A stretch of DNA of 64,000 nucleotides from Alsobacter metallidurans (GCF_014636935.1 NZ_BMES01000002.1:1857148-1921147), one strand, 5' to 3'. Counted from the first letter of the stretch, positions 33,205-42,973 are shown. A program made the numbers and translations. The notes: a model not told the origin generated them from the letters alone.

Positions 33205-34281
33205 TTAGCCGGAGGCCGCCGGCTTCGCTGGCTCGGAAGCGACAGCCGTGAGGCGTCCGCGGCGGCGCTCAACCGGCGGCTCCGCCCCACCGCCCTCGCC
33301 CACGCTGCGGCGCAGGGTCTCGATCTCCTGCTGCAAGGCGCGCCGGTCCGCCCTGGCGGCTTCGAGGGCCCCGTCGGCGGCGGCCTTTTCGGTGCGCAGC
33401 TTCTCAACGAGGTCGGCCCGGGTGGTGAGCGCCGAAACGTCCATCGCGTGGGCCCGCTCGGAGGCCGCAAGCGCCGCCTCGGCCCGCATGGTCTCGGTTT
33501 CGAGCCGCCCCTTGAGGTCTTCGAGTTCGGTATTGGCCGCCTCGAGAGCTGCGGCGTCCTCCTCACGCTGGGTGCGCAAGGTCTCGATCATCCGGTCGCG
33601 ATCGTCGCGCTCCTGGCCGAGCGCCTCGACCTTGTGATCGAGAACGGCGCGGCGCGTTTCGAAATCGCTGAGCCGCGTGTCGCGCTCCGCAACTTCGATC
33701 CGCGCCTGGGCGAGGCTGCGCTCCGCGTCCGAGATGCGCAGGCGCAGCCCGTCCACGGAGGTTTCCAGGGTGGCGATCACGAGGCGGCGCTCTTCGCTGA
33801 GTTCTTCGAGCGCCGCATGCGCGCGCTGCAGGTTCTCGAGCTCCTGGCGGCGCGCGACGAGGTCTTCGGTCGTGATCCTCAACTCAGCGGCCGTGCGGTC
33901 CAGGTCGGCGGCCGTGGCCGCAAGCATGTCGCGCGTCGCCGCCAGATCGGCGTCGAGTTCGGCGATGGTTTGGTCGCGAGTCGCCACCACGGTCTGGAGA
34001 TCGCTGATCTGCACCGCCCTGCGGCCAAGCTCGGCCATGTCGTCGGCGTGCGATTTCGCCACCGCTTCGGCGCGCAGTTCAACGCGTCGGGCTTCCACGG
34101 CCATCTCTGCGCGCAGGTGGTCCCGCTCGGCCGCGATCTCGGCAAGAGACATCGGGAGCCGGGCCTCGACCCGGCGGCGGGCGAGGCGCTCGGCCCGGCG
34201 CGACAGCGCGGGCAACACCAGAAGAGCCAGCAGGGCCGCCGTCAAAAAGCCCAGGGCGAAGATCATCCCGGTTTCGATCAC
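33205..34281 (-). CDS. Membrane-anchored long coiled-coil protein
   Basis: 358 residues. One N-terminal membrane helix (MIFALGFLTAALLALLVLPAL, ~6-26) precedes a short basic stretch and ~290 residues of nearly uninterrupted coiled coil rich in Ala, Glu, Arg and Leu. The ~35-residue tail is Pro/Ala-rich. It probably sits in the inner membrane with its coiled coil in the cytoplasm. Not a recognised family; such proteins often act in envelope or division scaffolding. Confidence 0.75.
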   Translation of the reverse strand: MIETGMIFALGFLTAALLALLVLPALSRRAERLARRRVEARLPMSLAEIAAERDHLRAEMAVEARRVELRAEAVAKSHADDMAELGRRAVQISDLQTVVATRDQTIAELDADLAATRDMLAATAADLDRTAAELRITTEDLVARRQELENLQRAHAALEELSEERRLVIATLETSVDGLRLRISDAERSLAQARIEVAERDTRLSDFETRRAVLDHKVEALGQERDDRDRMIETLRTQREEDAAALEAANTELEDLKGRLETETMRAEAALAASERAHAMDVSALTTRADLVEKLRTEKAAADGALEAARADRRALQQEIETLRRSVGEGGGAEPPVERRRGRLTAVASEPAKPAASG

Positions 34282-34393
34282 CGCCGCGGGCCTCTCCGAT
34301 CACTCTCGCGGCTGAGCATCGCACGCCGCCGAGTTGTTTTCCAACCCGCAACGCCGGCGCCCAACCGCTGGCCCCTATACGGGGCGAATTCGT

Positions 34394-34984
34394 TCAGAAG
34401 GGATTCCAGGTCGAGCTCGGCGTGAACTTGAGGTATCCCACATTGACGCCGAGACGCGCGCCCACGCCCGAGCTGATCGGCACCACAACCATCTGGTCGG
34501 CCACAAGCGCCGTCATGCCAAAGCCGCCGACGAAATAGGCCGAGCCATCCACGCCGCCGAAACGCTGGAAAAGCGCGTCCGTGGACGGCATGTTGTAGAC
34601 CAGCATCATGGTTCGCGCGCCCTGGCCGCCGAAGTCGAAGCCGAAGGAAGGCCCCTGCCAGAAGATGCGCCGGTCGCCCGCGTTGCGGGTGTAGAGAACG
34701 CCCTCGCCGTAGCGCAGGCCGCCCACGAAGGCCGCTCCGCCCTCCTGGCCGAGGATGTATCCGTTTGGCTGGCCCCATCGGCGCGTCGCCTCCTCGATCG
34801 TCAACGCAAGACCGCGGGTGACGTTGCCGAAGAAGCGATGTCCGGAGTTCACCAGCTCGTCGGACGAATAAGCCGCCGGGGGCGGCGGGGGATTGCGCCT
34901 GTTCTGCGCGAGCGCCGCTTCGGCCGAGCACACGGAGAGGATGAAGAGGGCGGCGCGCGCCAGTTGGCGCATGCTGATGATCAT
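34394..34984 (-). CDS. eipA: EipA-like periplasmic envelope-integrity protein (DUF1134)
   Basis: 196 residues with a Sec signal (MRQLARAALFILSVCSAEAALAQ) then a Pro-rich linker. The DUF1134 core is Gly/Phe-rich (FFGNVTRGLALTIEEATRRWGQPNGYILG, FDFGGQGARTMMLVYN, MTALVADQMVVVPISSGVGARLGVNVGYLKFT in pieces). In Brucella, EipA is a periplasmic beta-barrel-like protein needed for envelope integrity. GGAGCTTC lies just before the ATG. The symbol is given by family, not by tested function. Confidence 0.82.
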   Translation of the reverse strand: MIISMRQLARAALFILSVCSAEAALAQNRRNPPPPPAAYSSDELVNSGHRFFGNVTRGLALTIEEATRRWGQPNGYILGQEGGAAFVGGLRYGEGVLYTRNAGDRRIFWQGPSFGFDFGGQGARTMMLVYNMPSTDALFQRFGGVDGSAYFVGGFGMTALVADQMVVVPISSGVGARLGVNVGYLKFTPSSTWNPF

Positions 34985-35122
34985 GAAGCTCCTCCCGTCA
35001 CGCGCGCAGCGAATCGCCGGGTGGTGAACCGCGTCAACGCAACTGCAAGCGCCATCGTGCTAGATGCAGCCGGACGGCCGCATGGTGATCGAATCAACCC
35101 GATGTTACAGTCCAGACGAAGT

Positions 35123-35602
35123 ATGACGCAGGCAAGGCCCTTTCGCGCCGCCATCTTGGCCTTGGCCCTGTTATGCGCGCTCCATCCCGCAAAGGCCGAC
35201 GATGCGGCTGTGACGACGCAGCGGATCGTCGTCGATCCGCTCAGCGGGCTCGCGCTCTACGGCTATGATCCGGTCGCTTACTTCATCGACAAGACCGCGG
35301 CGGCGGGGCGGCCCGCCTTCGAGTGGCGCTGGGCCGGCGCCACCTGGCGCTTCGCCTCGGAGGCCAACCGGGCCGAGTTCATGCGCAATCCGGAGGCGTT
35401 CGCCCCCGCTTACGGCGGCTATGACGGCGAAGGCGTGCTCCGCCGGACGCCGATCGCGGCCGATCCCACCATTTTCGTGCTGCGCGACGACCGCGTTTTC
35501 CTGTTTCGCTCGCCCGAAGCCCGGCAGCTGTTTTTCGCATCTGGCGGCATCGAGGCGGCGGACAAGCTGTGGCCGATCGTGCTGAAGGACCTGATCCCCT
35601 GA
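35123..35602 (+). CDS. Secreted YHS-domain protein
   Basis: 159 residues. Signal peptide PFRAAILALALLCALHPAKA, then a YHS-type domain: GLALYGYDPVAYFIDKTAAAGRPAFEWRWAGATWRFASEANRAEFMRNPEAFAPAYGGYDG in consecutive pieces. YHS domains often bind metals but the usual Cys is absent here, as in many YHS-family periplasmic proteins. ATG 35123 is preferred because it begins the signal peptide; ATG 35102 is in frame upstream. Function unknown. Confidence 0.75.
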   Translation: MTQARPFRAAILALALLCALHPAKADDAAVTTQRIVVDPLSGLALYGYDPVAYFIDKTAAAGRPAFEWRWAGATWRFASEANRAEFMRNPEAFAPAYGGYDGEGVLRRTPIAADPTIFVLRDDRVFLFRSPEARQLFFASGGIEAADKLWPIVLKDLIP

Positions 35603-35711
35603 GTGGGCGCGGACGCGCTCTGGTCGCGCCTCACTTTCAAGGCGGCGCTGGGCGGTGTATCCGCATGAGGGCGGCCTTTGCCGATTCGGCGCCGAACGGC
35701 GGAGATACTCA

Positions 35712-36359
35712 ATGACGGCCATCACTCTCGACGCACTCGATCTGTCGGCGCTGCTGTGCAGCCGCGTCTGCCACGACGTGATCAGCCCGGTCGGCGCCAT
35801 CGTGAACGGTCTCGAGGTGCTCGAGGACGAGAAGGACGAGTCCATGCGCGGCTTCGCGCAGGACCTCATCAAGAAAAGCGCCCGCCAGGCCTCGGCCCGG
35901 CTTCAGTTCGCCCGGCTCGCCTTCGGGGCCGCTGGGTCCGCCGGCGCGGCCATCGACACCGGCGACGCCGAGCAGGTGGCGCGCGGCTTCATCCACGATG
36001 AGCGCACCACCCTGAACTGGCACGCGCCGCGCGTGCTGCTGCCCAAGAACCAGGTGAAGCTGCTGCTCAACCTGCTGGTGATCGCCACGACGACGATCCC
36101 GCGCGGCGGCGTCATCGACCTCACCCTCACGGTTGAGGGCGACAAGGGCACGTTCCACATCGCCTCGAAGGGCATCAACGCCCGCATCCCGCAGTCGGTG
36201 CCCGGCCTGCTCGCCGGCGCGCCCGAGAGCGGCTCCGTGGACGCCCACGGCATCCAGCCCTTCTATGCCGGACTGATCGCCCGGGCGGCGAGCATGAGCG
36301 TCGATCTCACCATCGAGGGCGACATCGTCACCATTCTCGCCAAGCCGCAGGCGGAATAG
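35712..36359 (+). CDS. chpT: Histidine phosphotransferase ChpT
   Basis: 215 residues. The dimerisation-helix motif LLCSRVCHDVISPVGAIVNGLEVL contains the phosphorylated His (21), followed by a degenerate Bergerat-type fold (LLNLLVIATTTIPRGGVIDLTL). ChpT relays phosphate from CckA to CtrA and CpdR. GGAG is eight bases before ATG 35712, and the longer frame is rejected. It is upstream of a CheA-CheW-CheY set and 3.7 kb from ctrA, so relay and target are clustered. Confidence 0.92.
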   Translation: MTAITLDALDLSALLCSRVCHDVISPVGAIVNGLEVLEDEKDESMRGFAQDLIKKSARQASARLQFARLAFGAAGSAGAAIDTGDAEQVARGFIHDERTTLNWHAPRVLLPKNQVKLLLNLLVIATTTIPRGGVIDLTLTVEGDKGTFHIASKGINARIPQSVPGLLAGAPESGSVDAHGIQPFYAGLIARAASMSVDLTIEGDIVTILAKPQAE

Positions 36360-36473
36360 CGCAGCCGCGACGCGGTTTCCTGGCGAAACCAGGGCCAGCC
36401 GCAACCTATCATCAACGCTTCATGGGCATGAATGGTCGACGGCGCCGGACGCGGCGCCTGACCGGGAATCCCC

Positions 36474-39095
36474 ATGGACGACGTTCTTCGCGAGTTTCTG
36501 ACCGAGACCTTCGAAACGGTCGAAAACGTCGATCGCGAGCTCGTGCAATTCGAGCGCGAGCCGAACAACGCCACCATGCTGGCGCATATTTTCCGGCTCG
36601 TTCACACCATCAAGGGCACCTGCGGGTTTCTCGGCCTGCCGCGCCTCGAGGCGCTGTCGCATGCGGCCGAAAGCCTCATCAGCCGCTTTCGCGAGGGCGC
36701 GCCCGTCACCACCGAGGCGGTGACGCTGATCCTGCTCACGATCGACCGGATCAAGATGATCCTGCGGACCCTGGAAGAAAGCCAGGCCGAGCCCGACGGG
36801 CAGGACACCGACCTGATCGACGAACTCACGGCGCGCGCCGAGGGTCGTGAAACCGAGCAGACCATCGGCGATCAACCGCAGCCGGAACCGGCCGTGGCGG
36901 CGCGCGCCCCGAGCGCGCAAATCGCGCCCACGCCAATCATCTCCGACCCCCCGCAGGACGGCATCGAGCATGCCGAGGCGCAGCGCTCCCGGGCGCAGCC
37001 CAGCAAGGCGGCGCCCGCGCGCCCCAACGGGCAGGGAGGCGCCAACTCGGCGCAGTCCATCCGGGTCGGCCTCGATACGCTCGAAGGCCTGATGACGATG
37101 GTGTCGGAGCTGGTGCTGACCCGCAACCAGTTGGTCGAACTGGCGCGGCACGACGAGAACAGCGACTTCAAGGGGCCGCTCCAGCGCCTCTCAAGCGTCA
37201 CCGCGGAGCTGCAGGAGCGGGTCATGAAGACCCGCATGCAGCCCATTAGCACGGCCTGGCAGAAGCTTCCGCGGCTGGTGCGCGACCTTTGCGCCGAACT
37301 CGGCAAGGACATCGAGCTCGCGCTGACGGGCGCTGAGACCGAGCTGGACCGCCAGGTTCTCGAGCTCATCAAGGACCCGTTCACCCACCTGATCCGCAAC
37401 GCGGCCGACCACGGCATCGAGACGCCGGAGGAACGTCGGCTCGTTGGCAAGCCGGCGCGCGGCACGATCCGCATCTCGGCCGTACACGAGAGCGGCACCA
37501 TCACGATCGAAGTCGCGGACGACGGCCGCGGGCTCGACGTCGGCAAGATCGCCGCCAAGGCGCTGGAACGCGGCCTCGTCGGCCCGGGCGAACTCGAGCG
37601 CATGAGCGACGAGCGCATCGCCCGCTTCATCTTCGAACCAGGATTCACGACCGTTTCGCACGTCTCTCACGTCTCCGGCCGCGGCGTGGGCATGGACGTG
37701 GTCCGCACCAACATCGAGCTGATCGGCGGGTCGGTCGACGTTCGCTGGGTGCCGGGCGAAGGCTCCACCCTGACCATGAAGATCCCGCTCACGCTCGCGA
37801 TCGTGGCGGCCTTGATCATTGAGGCCGGCGGGCAGCGTTTCGCGATCCCGCAGGTGGCCGTGCTCGAACTCGTTCAGCCGCGCGCCACGTCCGAGCATCG
37901 CCTCGAATCGATCAACGGCACCTGGCTGCTTCGTCTGCGCGAAACCCTGTTGCCCGTGGTGCGGCTGAGCGCGATCCTCGGGCTCGATCCAGTCGGCGAG
38001 CGCTTCGATCCCGAGGATGGCTTCGTGGTCGTCCTGAAGCTCGGCAAGCGGTCCTTCGGACTGGTGGTCGACAAGGTGTTCCACACCGAAGAGATCGTCG
38101 TGAAGCCGATCTCCAACATCCTGAAGCCGATCAACATCTTCTCGGGCAACACGATCCTGGGCGATGGCCGCGTGATCCTGATCCTGGATCCCAACGGCAT
38201 TGTGCAGCGGATCGGCCATGGGCCCACCATGACCCGTCCGGAACGCGACGAAGTCGCCCCGCGCCGCCGCGTGCAGGAAGACAAGACCTCTTTCCTCGTC
38301 TTCCGCGCCGGCCAGGGCGAGGTCAAGGCGGTGCCGCTCGCAGCCGTGACCCGGCTCGAGGAGTTCGACGTCTCCAAGATTGAAACCGTGGGCGGCCGCA
38401 TCGTCGCCCAGTACCGGGGCGACCTGATTCCGATCGTGCCGGCGGTTCCTGGCTCTCCCCTCCACGCCAGCGGCATCCAGCCGGTTCTCGTGTTCTCGGA
38501 GGGCGATCGCACCGCCGGCATCGCGGTCGATGAGATCGTCGACATCGTCGAGGACCATCTCGACATCAAGGCCACCGGCCAGGCGCCCGGCATCGTCGGC
38601 TCGGCCGTGATCCGCGGGCGCGCCACCGAAATCATCGACGTCGCGCATTTCCTGCCCCTGGCCTATCCGGACTGGTTCGAGAACGCCGCCGCGCCGGCCC
38701 CTGCCCGCTCCAACCGGGTGCTGCTGGTGGATGGCGCGCCCTTCTTTCGCGGCATGCTGCTGCCGGTTCTCAAGGCCGCCGGATACGACGTGGTCGCGCT
38801 CGCCGAGTTCGACGCAGCCCTGGCGCTGGCCCAGCGCAGCGCCGACAGCTTCGCGGTTGTGGTCGCCGACATTGAATCGCGCGGCCGCAACGGCTTCGAT
38901 CTCGCCGAGGGCTTGCAGGCGGACCGGCGCACCGCCGAACTGCCCATCATCGGGCTCGCGTCGCGACTCCAGCCGGCCGCGCTTGAACGCGCCCGCGCGC
39001 TCGGCATCTTTGACGTGGTCGCGAAATTCGATCGCACCGGCCTCATCGAGGCGCTCGCCGAGGCGACCCAGCACAGGGAGGCCGCAGGCGCATGA
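36474..39095 (+). CDS. Hybrid CheA-type histidine kinase with C-terminal receiver
   Basis: 873 residues: Hpt domain with phospho-His44 (LVHTIKGTCGF), linker, dimerisation region (IRVGLDTLEGLMTMVSELVLTRNQL), HATPase with HLIRNAADHGIETPEER and ADDGRGLD plus GRGVGMDVVRTNIE, one CheW-like domain (~445-580), a second CheW-like domain (~600-735) and a C-terminal receiver (~745-870). The receiver has VLLVDGAPFFRG (DG instead of an acidic pair) with Asp in VVVADIESRG and Lys in VVAKFDR. No receptor, CheR or CheB is encoded nearby, so its input may not be classical chemotaxis. Overlaps cheW by four bases. Confidence 0.9.
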   Translation: MDDVLREFLTETFETVENVDRELVQFEREPNNATMLAHIFRLVHTIKGTCGFLGLPRLEALSHAAESLISRFREGAPVTTEAVTLILLTIDRIKMILRTLEESQAEPDGQDTDLIDELTARAEGRETEQTIGDQPQPEPAVAARAPSAQIAPTPIISDPPQDGIEHAEAQRSRAQPSKAAPARPNGQGGANSAQSIRVGLDTLEGLMTMVSELVLTRNQLVELARHDENSDFKGPLQRLSSVTAELQERVMKTRMQPISTAWQKLPRLVRDLCAELGKDIELALTGAETELDRQVLELIKDPFTHLIRNAADHGIETPEERRLVGKPARGTIRISAVHESGTITIEVADDGRGLDVGKIAAKALERGLVGPGELERMSDERIARFIFEPGFTTVSHVSHVSGRGVGMDVVRTNIELIGGSVDVRWVPGEGSTLTMKIPLTLAIVAALIIEAGGQRFAIPQVAVLELVQPRATSEHRLESINGTWLLRLRETLLPVVRLSAILGLDPVGERFDPEDGFVVVLKLGKRSFGLVVDKVFHTEEIVVKPISNILKPINIFSGNTILGDGRVILILDPNGIVQRIGHGPTMTRPERDEVAPRRRVQEDKTSFLVFRAGQGEVKAVPLAAVTRLEEFDVSKIETVGGRIVAQYRGDLIPIVPAVPGSPLHASGIQPVLVFSEGDRTAGIAVDEIVDIVEDHLDIKATGQAPGIVGSAVIRGRATEIIDVAHFLPLAYPDWFENAAAPAPARSNRVLLVDGAPFFRGMLLPVLKAAGYDVVALAEFDAALALAQRSADSFAVVVADIESRGRNGFDLAEGLQADRRTAELPIIGLASRLQPAALERARALGIFDVVAKFDRTGLIEALAEATQHREAAGA

Positions 39096-39619
39096 CGCTG
39101 ATGCCAAGATCCGGCTTCGAGGATGTCGAGACGACGTCCGAAACCCGTGAATTCGTCACCGTGCTGGTGGATGGGCAACTGTTCGGACTGCCGATCGAAT
39201 GCGTGCACGACGTATTCATCGCCGCCGAGGTCACGCCGGTTCCGCTGGCGCCGCCTGAAGTCGCCGGGCTCCTCAATCTGCGCGGCCGGGTCGTCACCAC
39301 CCTGTCGCTGCGCCGCATCCTCAAGCTCGACGACGTCGACCAGAAGCCCAGCCGCATGGTGGTGGGCGTCGAGTATGGCGGCGAATCGTTCGGCCTCGCG
39401 GTGGACGGCGTCGGCGAGGTGCTCAGCCTCGGCACGGCCGAACTGCAGCCCAATCCCATCAATCTCGATCCACGCTGGGCCCGGATCGCGGCCGGCATCC
39501 ACTGGCTCGAGAACGGGCTTCTCGTGGTGATCGACATCGAAGCCATTCTCGGCCCCGCCTCGCATTCGGAGGGCGCACGGCTCGCGTCATTCTCCCCGTC
39601 CAAGGGATTTCAATCATGA
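39092..39619 (+). CDS. CheW-like coupling protein
   Basis: 175 residues with one CheW domain (~20-160): REFVTVLVDGQLFGLPIECVHDVF, GLLNLRGRVVTTLSLRRIL, GESFGLAVDGVGEVLSL. It would couple a receptor or other sensor to the CheA-type kinase encoded just before it. It overlaps that gene by ATGA and the following cheY by ATGA, so the three are translationally coupled. Confidence 0.9.
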   Translation: MTLMPRSGFEDVETTSETREFVTVLVDGQLFGLPIECVHDVFIAAEVTPVPLAPPEVAGLLNLRGRVVTTLSLRRILKLDDVDQKPSRMVVGVEYGGESFGLAVDGVGEVLSLGTAELQPNPINLDPRWARIAAGIHWLENGLLVVIDIEAILGPASHSEGARLASFSPSKGFQS

Positions 39620-39990
39620 AGACCTGTCTTGTCGCAGACGACTCCCCCGTAATCCGCAAAGTCGCGCGCCGTATCTTGGAGGGGCTCGATTTTCGCGTCG
39701 AGGAGGCCGAGGACGGGCAGCAGGCGCTCGCGGCGTGCCAGCGCAGCATGCCGGACGCCGTGCTGATCGACGGCTTCATGCCGGTGATGGACGGCTTCGA
39801 CTTCTGCAAGGCGCTGCGGCGCACGCCGGGCGGCGGCGTGCCCAAGGTGCTGGTCTGGAACACCGAGAACGAAGTCGCCGTGATGGCCCGCGCCATTCAC
39901 GCCGGAGCCGACGACGTGCTGCTGAAGCCCTTTGATCGCGCCCAGATGACCAACAAGCTCACCGAAGTCGGGCTGATCCAGGCGCGCTGA
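39616..39990 (+). CDS. CheY-like response regulator
   Basis: 124 residues, a single receiver domain. Acidic pair in CLVADDSPVIRK, Asp in AVLIDGFMPVMDG, Thr-equivalent position occupied by Asn in VLVWNTEN, and Lys in VLLKPFDR. The Thr/Ser to Asn-type change may alter output signalling. Partner of the CheA-type kinase upstream. The transcript ends at a strong bidirectional terminator before ctrA. Confidence 0.9.
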   Translation: MKTCLVADDSPVIRKVARRILEGLDFRVEEAEDGQQALAACQRSMPDAVLIDGFMPVMDGFDFCKALRRTPGGGVPKVLVWNTENEVAVMARAIHAGADDVLLKPFDRAQMTNKLTEVGLIQAR

Positions 39991-40017
39991 CGCCCTCCCC
40001 CGCCCGGATCCACGCAC

Positions 40018-40046
40018 AAAAAACCCCGCCGGCGGCGGGGTTTTTT
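40018..40046. terminator. Bidirectional terminator between cheY and ctrA
   Basis: CCCCGCC and GGCGGGG form a GC stem with a three-base loop, flanked by an A-run on the left and TTTTTT on the right. It can end both converging transcripts. Confidence 0.9.
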
Positions 40047-40067
40047 ACTGACTTCGAGCGCGTGGCC

Positions 40068-40769
40068 TCAGGCCGGAATGCGCTCTTCGGTTTCGTTCGG
40101 CTCGCGCAGCACGTAGCCGCGGCCCCAAACCGTCTCGATGTAGTTCTTGCCCTGCGACGCATTGGCGAGCTTCTTGCGAAGCTTGCAGATGAAAACGTCG
40201 ATGATCTTGAGCTCGGGCTCGTCCATGCCGCCGTAGAGATGGTTCAGGAACATCTCCTTGGTCAGCGTCGTGCCCTTGCGCAGGCTCAGGAGCTCCAGCA
40301 TCTGGTACTCCTTGCCGGTCAGGTGCACCCGCGCCCCGGAGACCTCCACCGTCTTCTGGTCGAGGTTCACGATCAGGTCGCCGGTGGTGATCACCGACTG
40401 GGCGTGACCCTTCGACCGACGCACGATGGCGTGGATGCGGGCGACCAGCTCGTCCTTGTGGAAGGGCTTGGTCAGGTAGTCGTCGGCGCCGAAGCCGAGG
40501 CCACGAACCTTGTCCTCGATGCCGGCGAGGCCGGAGAGAATCAAGATCGGCGTCTTGACCTTGGCGACCCGAAGGCTGCGCAGAACCTCGTAACCCGACA
40601 TGTCGGGGAGGTTCAGGTCGAGCAGGATGATGTCGTAGTCGTACAGCTTCCCGAGGTCGATGCCTTCCTCGCCGAGATCCGTCGTATAGACGTTGAAATT
40701 CTCGGACTTGAGCATCAACTCGATGCTCTGGGCGGTAGCGCTGTCGTCTTCGATGAGAAGTATGCGCAT
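40068..40769 (-). CDS. ctrA: Cell-cycle master response regulator CtrA
   Basis: 233 residues: receiver domain with IEDDSATAQ and phosphoacceptor Asp51 ([13 protein letters not shown]), Lys in [10 protein letters not shown], then an OmpR-type winged helix ([46 protein letters not shown] in pieces). It governs DNA replication, division and flagellar genes in alphaproteobacteria. ATG 40769 gives the canonical [10 protein letters not shown] start, with GGAG eight bases upstream. The tail ends ETEERIPA rather than the Ala-Ala degradation end of Caulobacter CtrA. The 364-bp upstream region holds a TTAACCAT half-site and several GANTC sites. Confidence 0.97.
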   Translation of the reverse strand: MRILLIEDDSATAQSIELMLKSENFNVYTTDLGEEGIDLGKLYDYDIILLDLNLPDMSGYEVLRSLRVAKVKTPILILSGLAGIEDKVRGLGFGADDYLTKPFHKDELVARIHAIVRRSKGHAQSVITTGDLIVNLDQKTVEVSGARVHLTGKEYQMLELLSLRKGTTLTKEMFLNHLYGGMDEPELKIIDVFICKLRKKLANASQGKNYIETVWGRGYVLREPNETEERIPA

Positions 40770-40869
40770 TTCAGGTCTCCAAGCTCGTCCCTTGGTCCGC
40801 AACCGCAGCATCGACCGGCGGGACCCGGCTGAAGCTCTCAAACGTCCTCTCGGACGTCCGTGTGATCTC

Positions 40870-41119
40870 GACTCGCAACACTACGCCGCAATGGTTAACA
40901 AAACCTGATTCTGATCCGCAAGCCTCATCGGACCCGACTTTCGCGAATCGGGATAAAATGTTGCTCTTGAAGCGGAAAAGGCGAGCGTTGGATCTCATGT
41001 GGCGGATTAAGCATCTCTGGTAACCGACTCTCAGGACTCACCCTTCGGAACAGCGCTTCCGATTGGGCGGGACATGCGGGTTCGGCAAGGGCATTGTTAA
41101 CGGGACGGGTAAACGAATC
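40870..41119. promoter_or_regulatory. Divergent ctrA/fliI regulatory region rich in GANTC sites
   Basis: The 364-bp gap between ctrA and fliI holds six GANTC (CcrM) sites: 40870, 40907, 40946, 41026, 41035 and 41115. A perfect CtrA half-site TTAACCAT lies at 40891-40898 on the minus strand, 122 bases before ctrA. A lone TTAA at 41097 faces fliI. This resembles the methylation-sensitive and autoregulated ctrA promoters of other alphaproteobacteria. Confidence 0.65.
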
Positions 41120-41133
41120 GTTACGGACCAGGC

Positions 41134-42471
41134 ATGCCTGTTCATGAACATGACCGTCTGCATGCCTTGCGCGCAGATTTGGCCGACATCGACGACCTGA
41201 AGGTTTATGGCCGCGTCGCCAGCGTGCGCGGGTTGATGATCGAGGTCGCGGGGCCGCTGTCCACCATGCATGTCGGCGGGCTGCTCGACATCGAGGTCAC
41301 GCCCGGCCGCACGGTGCCGTGCGAGGTGGTCGGCTTTTCGGGCGATCGCGCCCTCGTGATGCCGTTCGGGGTTATCGAGGGCCTTCGCCGCGGCTGCCGG
41401 GCCATCGTGCGCTCGGCTCCGGGCGGCGTGCGCCCTTCGCGCGCCTGGTTGGGCCGCGTCATCAACGCCATGGGCGAGCCCATCGACGGCAAGGGGCCCC
41501 TGCCGGCAGGACAGAATCTCGTGCGGCTGAAGCAGGACGCGCCGCCGGCTCACTCCCGCCAGCGCGTCGGAGCGCCGCTCGACCTCGGCGTGCGCGTGCT
41601 CAACACCTTTGTGACCTGCTGCCGCGGCCAGCGTATCGGCATCTTCGCGGGATCGGGGGTCGGGAAGTCCGTGCTCCTGTCCATGCTGGCCCGCAACGCC
41701 GGGTCGGACGTGGCCGTGATCGGCCTGATCGGCGAACGCGGCCGTGAGGTGCAGGAGTTCCTGCAGGAGGACTTGAAGGAAGAAGGCCTTGCCCGCGCCA
41801 TCGTGGTGGTGGCCACCTCGGACGAGCCTGCGTTGATGCGCAAGCAGGCCGCCTACCTGACGCTGGCGATCTCGGAATATTTCCGCGACGAGGGCGCGGA
41901 TGTGCTGTGCATGATGGACAGTGTCACCCGCTTCGCCATGGCGCAGCGCGAGATCGGCCTCGCCTCCGGCGAGCCGCCCACCACCAAGGGCTACACGCCG
42001 ACGGTGTTCACCGAGCTGCCGCGCCTCCTCGAGCGCGCCGGCCCCGGCGCGGGTGAAGGCACCATCACGGGCCTGTTCACCGTTCTGGTGGACGGCGACG
42101 ACCACAACGAGCCGGTCGCCGATGCGGTCCGCGGCATCTTGGACGGCCATATCGTGATGGAGCGCGGCATCGCGGAGCGGGGCCGCTACCCGGCCGTGAA
42201 CGTGTTAAAGTCCGTGTCGCGCACCATGCCGCGATCCTGCGACCCGGAATTCTGGCCCGTGGTGCAGAGCGCCCGTCAGGCCATGGCGACCTATTCCGAT
42301 ATGGAAGAACTTATCCGACTTGGCGCTTATCGGGCCGGGTCATCGGAAGAAGTCGACACGGCAATCCGCCTGAACCCGCATCTCGAAGATTTTCTGCGTC
42401 AAAGTAAGGAAGAAGCAACCTCGTTGCGTGAAGGATACATCCGTCTCGCGGAGATCATGGCCGGCGCCTGA
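41134..42471 (+). CDS. fliI: Flagellum-specific export ATPase FliI
   Basis: 445 residues. N-terminal beta-barrel ([18 protein letters not shown]), Walker [18 protein letters not shown], Walker [18 protein letters not shown], and the F1-beta-like [25 protein letters not shown] stretch. It powers delivery of export substrates and works with FliH (4912-5529) and FliJ. Divergent from ctrA and 56 bp ahead of fliJ. Confidence 0.96.
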   Translation: MPVHEHDRLHALRADLADIDDLKVYGRVASVRGLMIEVAGPLSTMHVGGLLDIEVTPGRTVPCEVVGFSGDRALVMPFGVIEGLRRGCRAIVRSAPGGVRPSRAWLGRVINAMGEPIDGKGPLPAGQNLVRLKQDAPPAHSRQRVGAPLDLGVRVLNTFVTCCRGQRIGIFAGSGVGKSVLLSMLARNAGSDVAVIGLIGERGREVQEFLQEDLKEEGLARAIVVVATSDEPALMRKQAAYLTLAISEYFRDEGADVLCMMDSVTRFAMAQREIGLASGEPPTTKGYTPTVFTELPRLLERAGPGAGEGTITGLFTVLVDGDDHNEPVADAVRGILDGHIVMERGIAERGRYPAVNVLKSVSRTMPRSCDPEFWPVVQSARQAMATYSDMEELIRLGAYRAGSSEEVDTAIRLNPHLEDFLRQSKEEATSLREGYIRLAEIMAGA

Positions 42472-42527
42472 CGGCTGATCGAAGTGCAAACTCGGAACCG
42501 TCCCGACCGGCTCCGCAGCGTGAGTAG

Positions 42528-42953
42528 ATGGGTATGAAATCGCGGGATACCGTCATGCGCTTGAAGCGCTTCCAGGTGGACGAAAAGCGTCGCCGGGTTG
42601 CGCAGATCGAGATGATGATCGCTGACTTCGAGCGCATGGTGCATGAGCTCGAGCGCGAGATCGCCTCCGAGGAGCAGAAGTCGGGCATTTCCGACAAGGC
42701 TCACTTCGCCTACCCGACCTATGCGCGCGCCGCCATGACGCGCAAGGAGAACCTGCAGCGCTCCGCCGACGAGTTGAAGACCCAGCTCGAGGACGCCCGA
42801 GTCGAACTCGAGGCGGCCTTCCAGGAGCTCAAGAAATTCGAGATTCTGGATGACCGCGAGCAGGCGCGCGAACGCGCCGCCGAGGCCGCCCGCGAGCAGT
42901 CGGACCTCGACCGCATCGGCCTCGCCATGCGGGCGGGCTTCGCCCGAGCCTGA
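42528..42953 (+). CDS. fliJ: Flagellar export chaperone FliJ
   Basis: 141 residues, almost entirely a two-helix coiled coil (RLKRFQVDEKRRRVAQIEMMIADFERMVHELEREIASEEQ; ENLQRSADELKTQLEDARVELEAAFQELKKFEILDDREQARERA in pieces), as in FliJ, the gamma-like stalk in the FliI ring. Directly after fliI, which supports the call. A 14-bp-stem terminator follows. Confidence 0.85.
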   Translation: MGMKSRDTVMRLKRFQVDEKRRRVAQIEMMIADFERMVHELEREIASEEQKSGISDKAHFAYPTYARAAMTRKENLQRSADELKTQLEDARVELEAAFQELKKFEILDDREQARERAAEAAREQSDLDRIGLAMRAGFARA

Positions 42954-42973
42954 GCCAGGGCGCCGGCTCTACA

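Noticed and set aside
40068-40841. Longer CtrA starting at 40841
   Set aside because: The extra 24 residues lack family support; ATG 40769 has a ribosome site and gives the canonical MRILLIEDD start.
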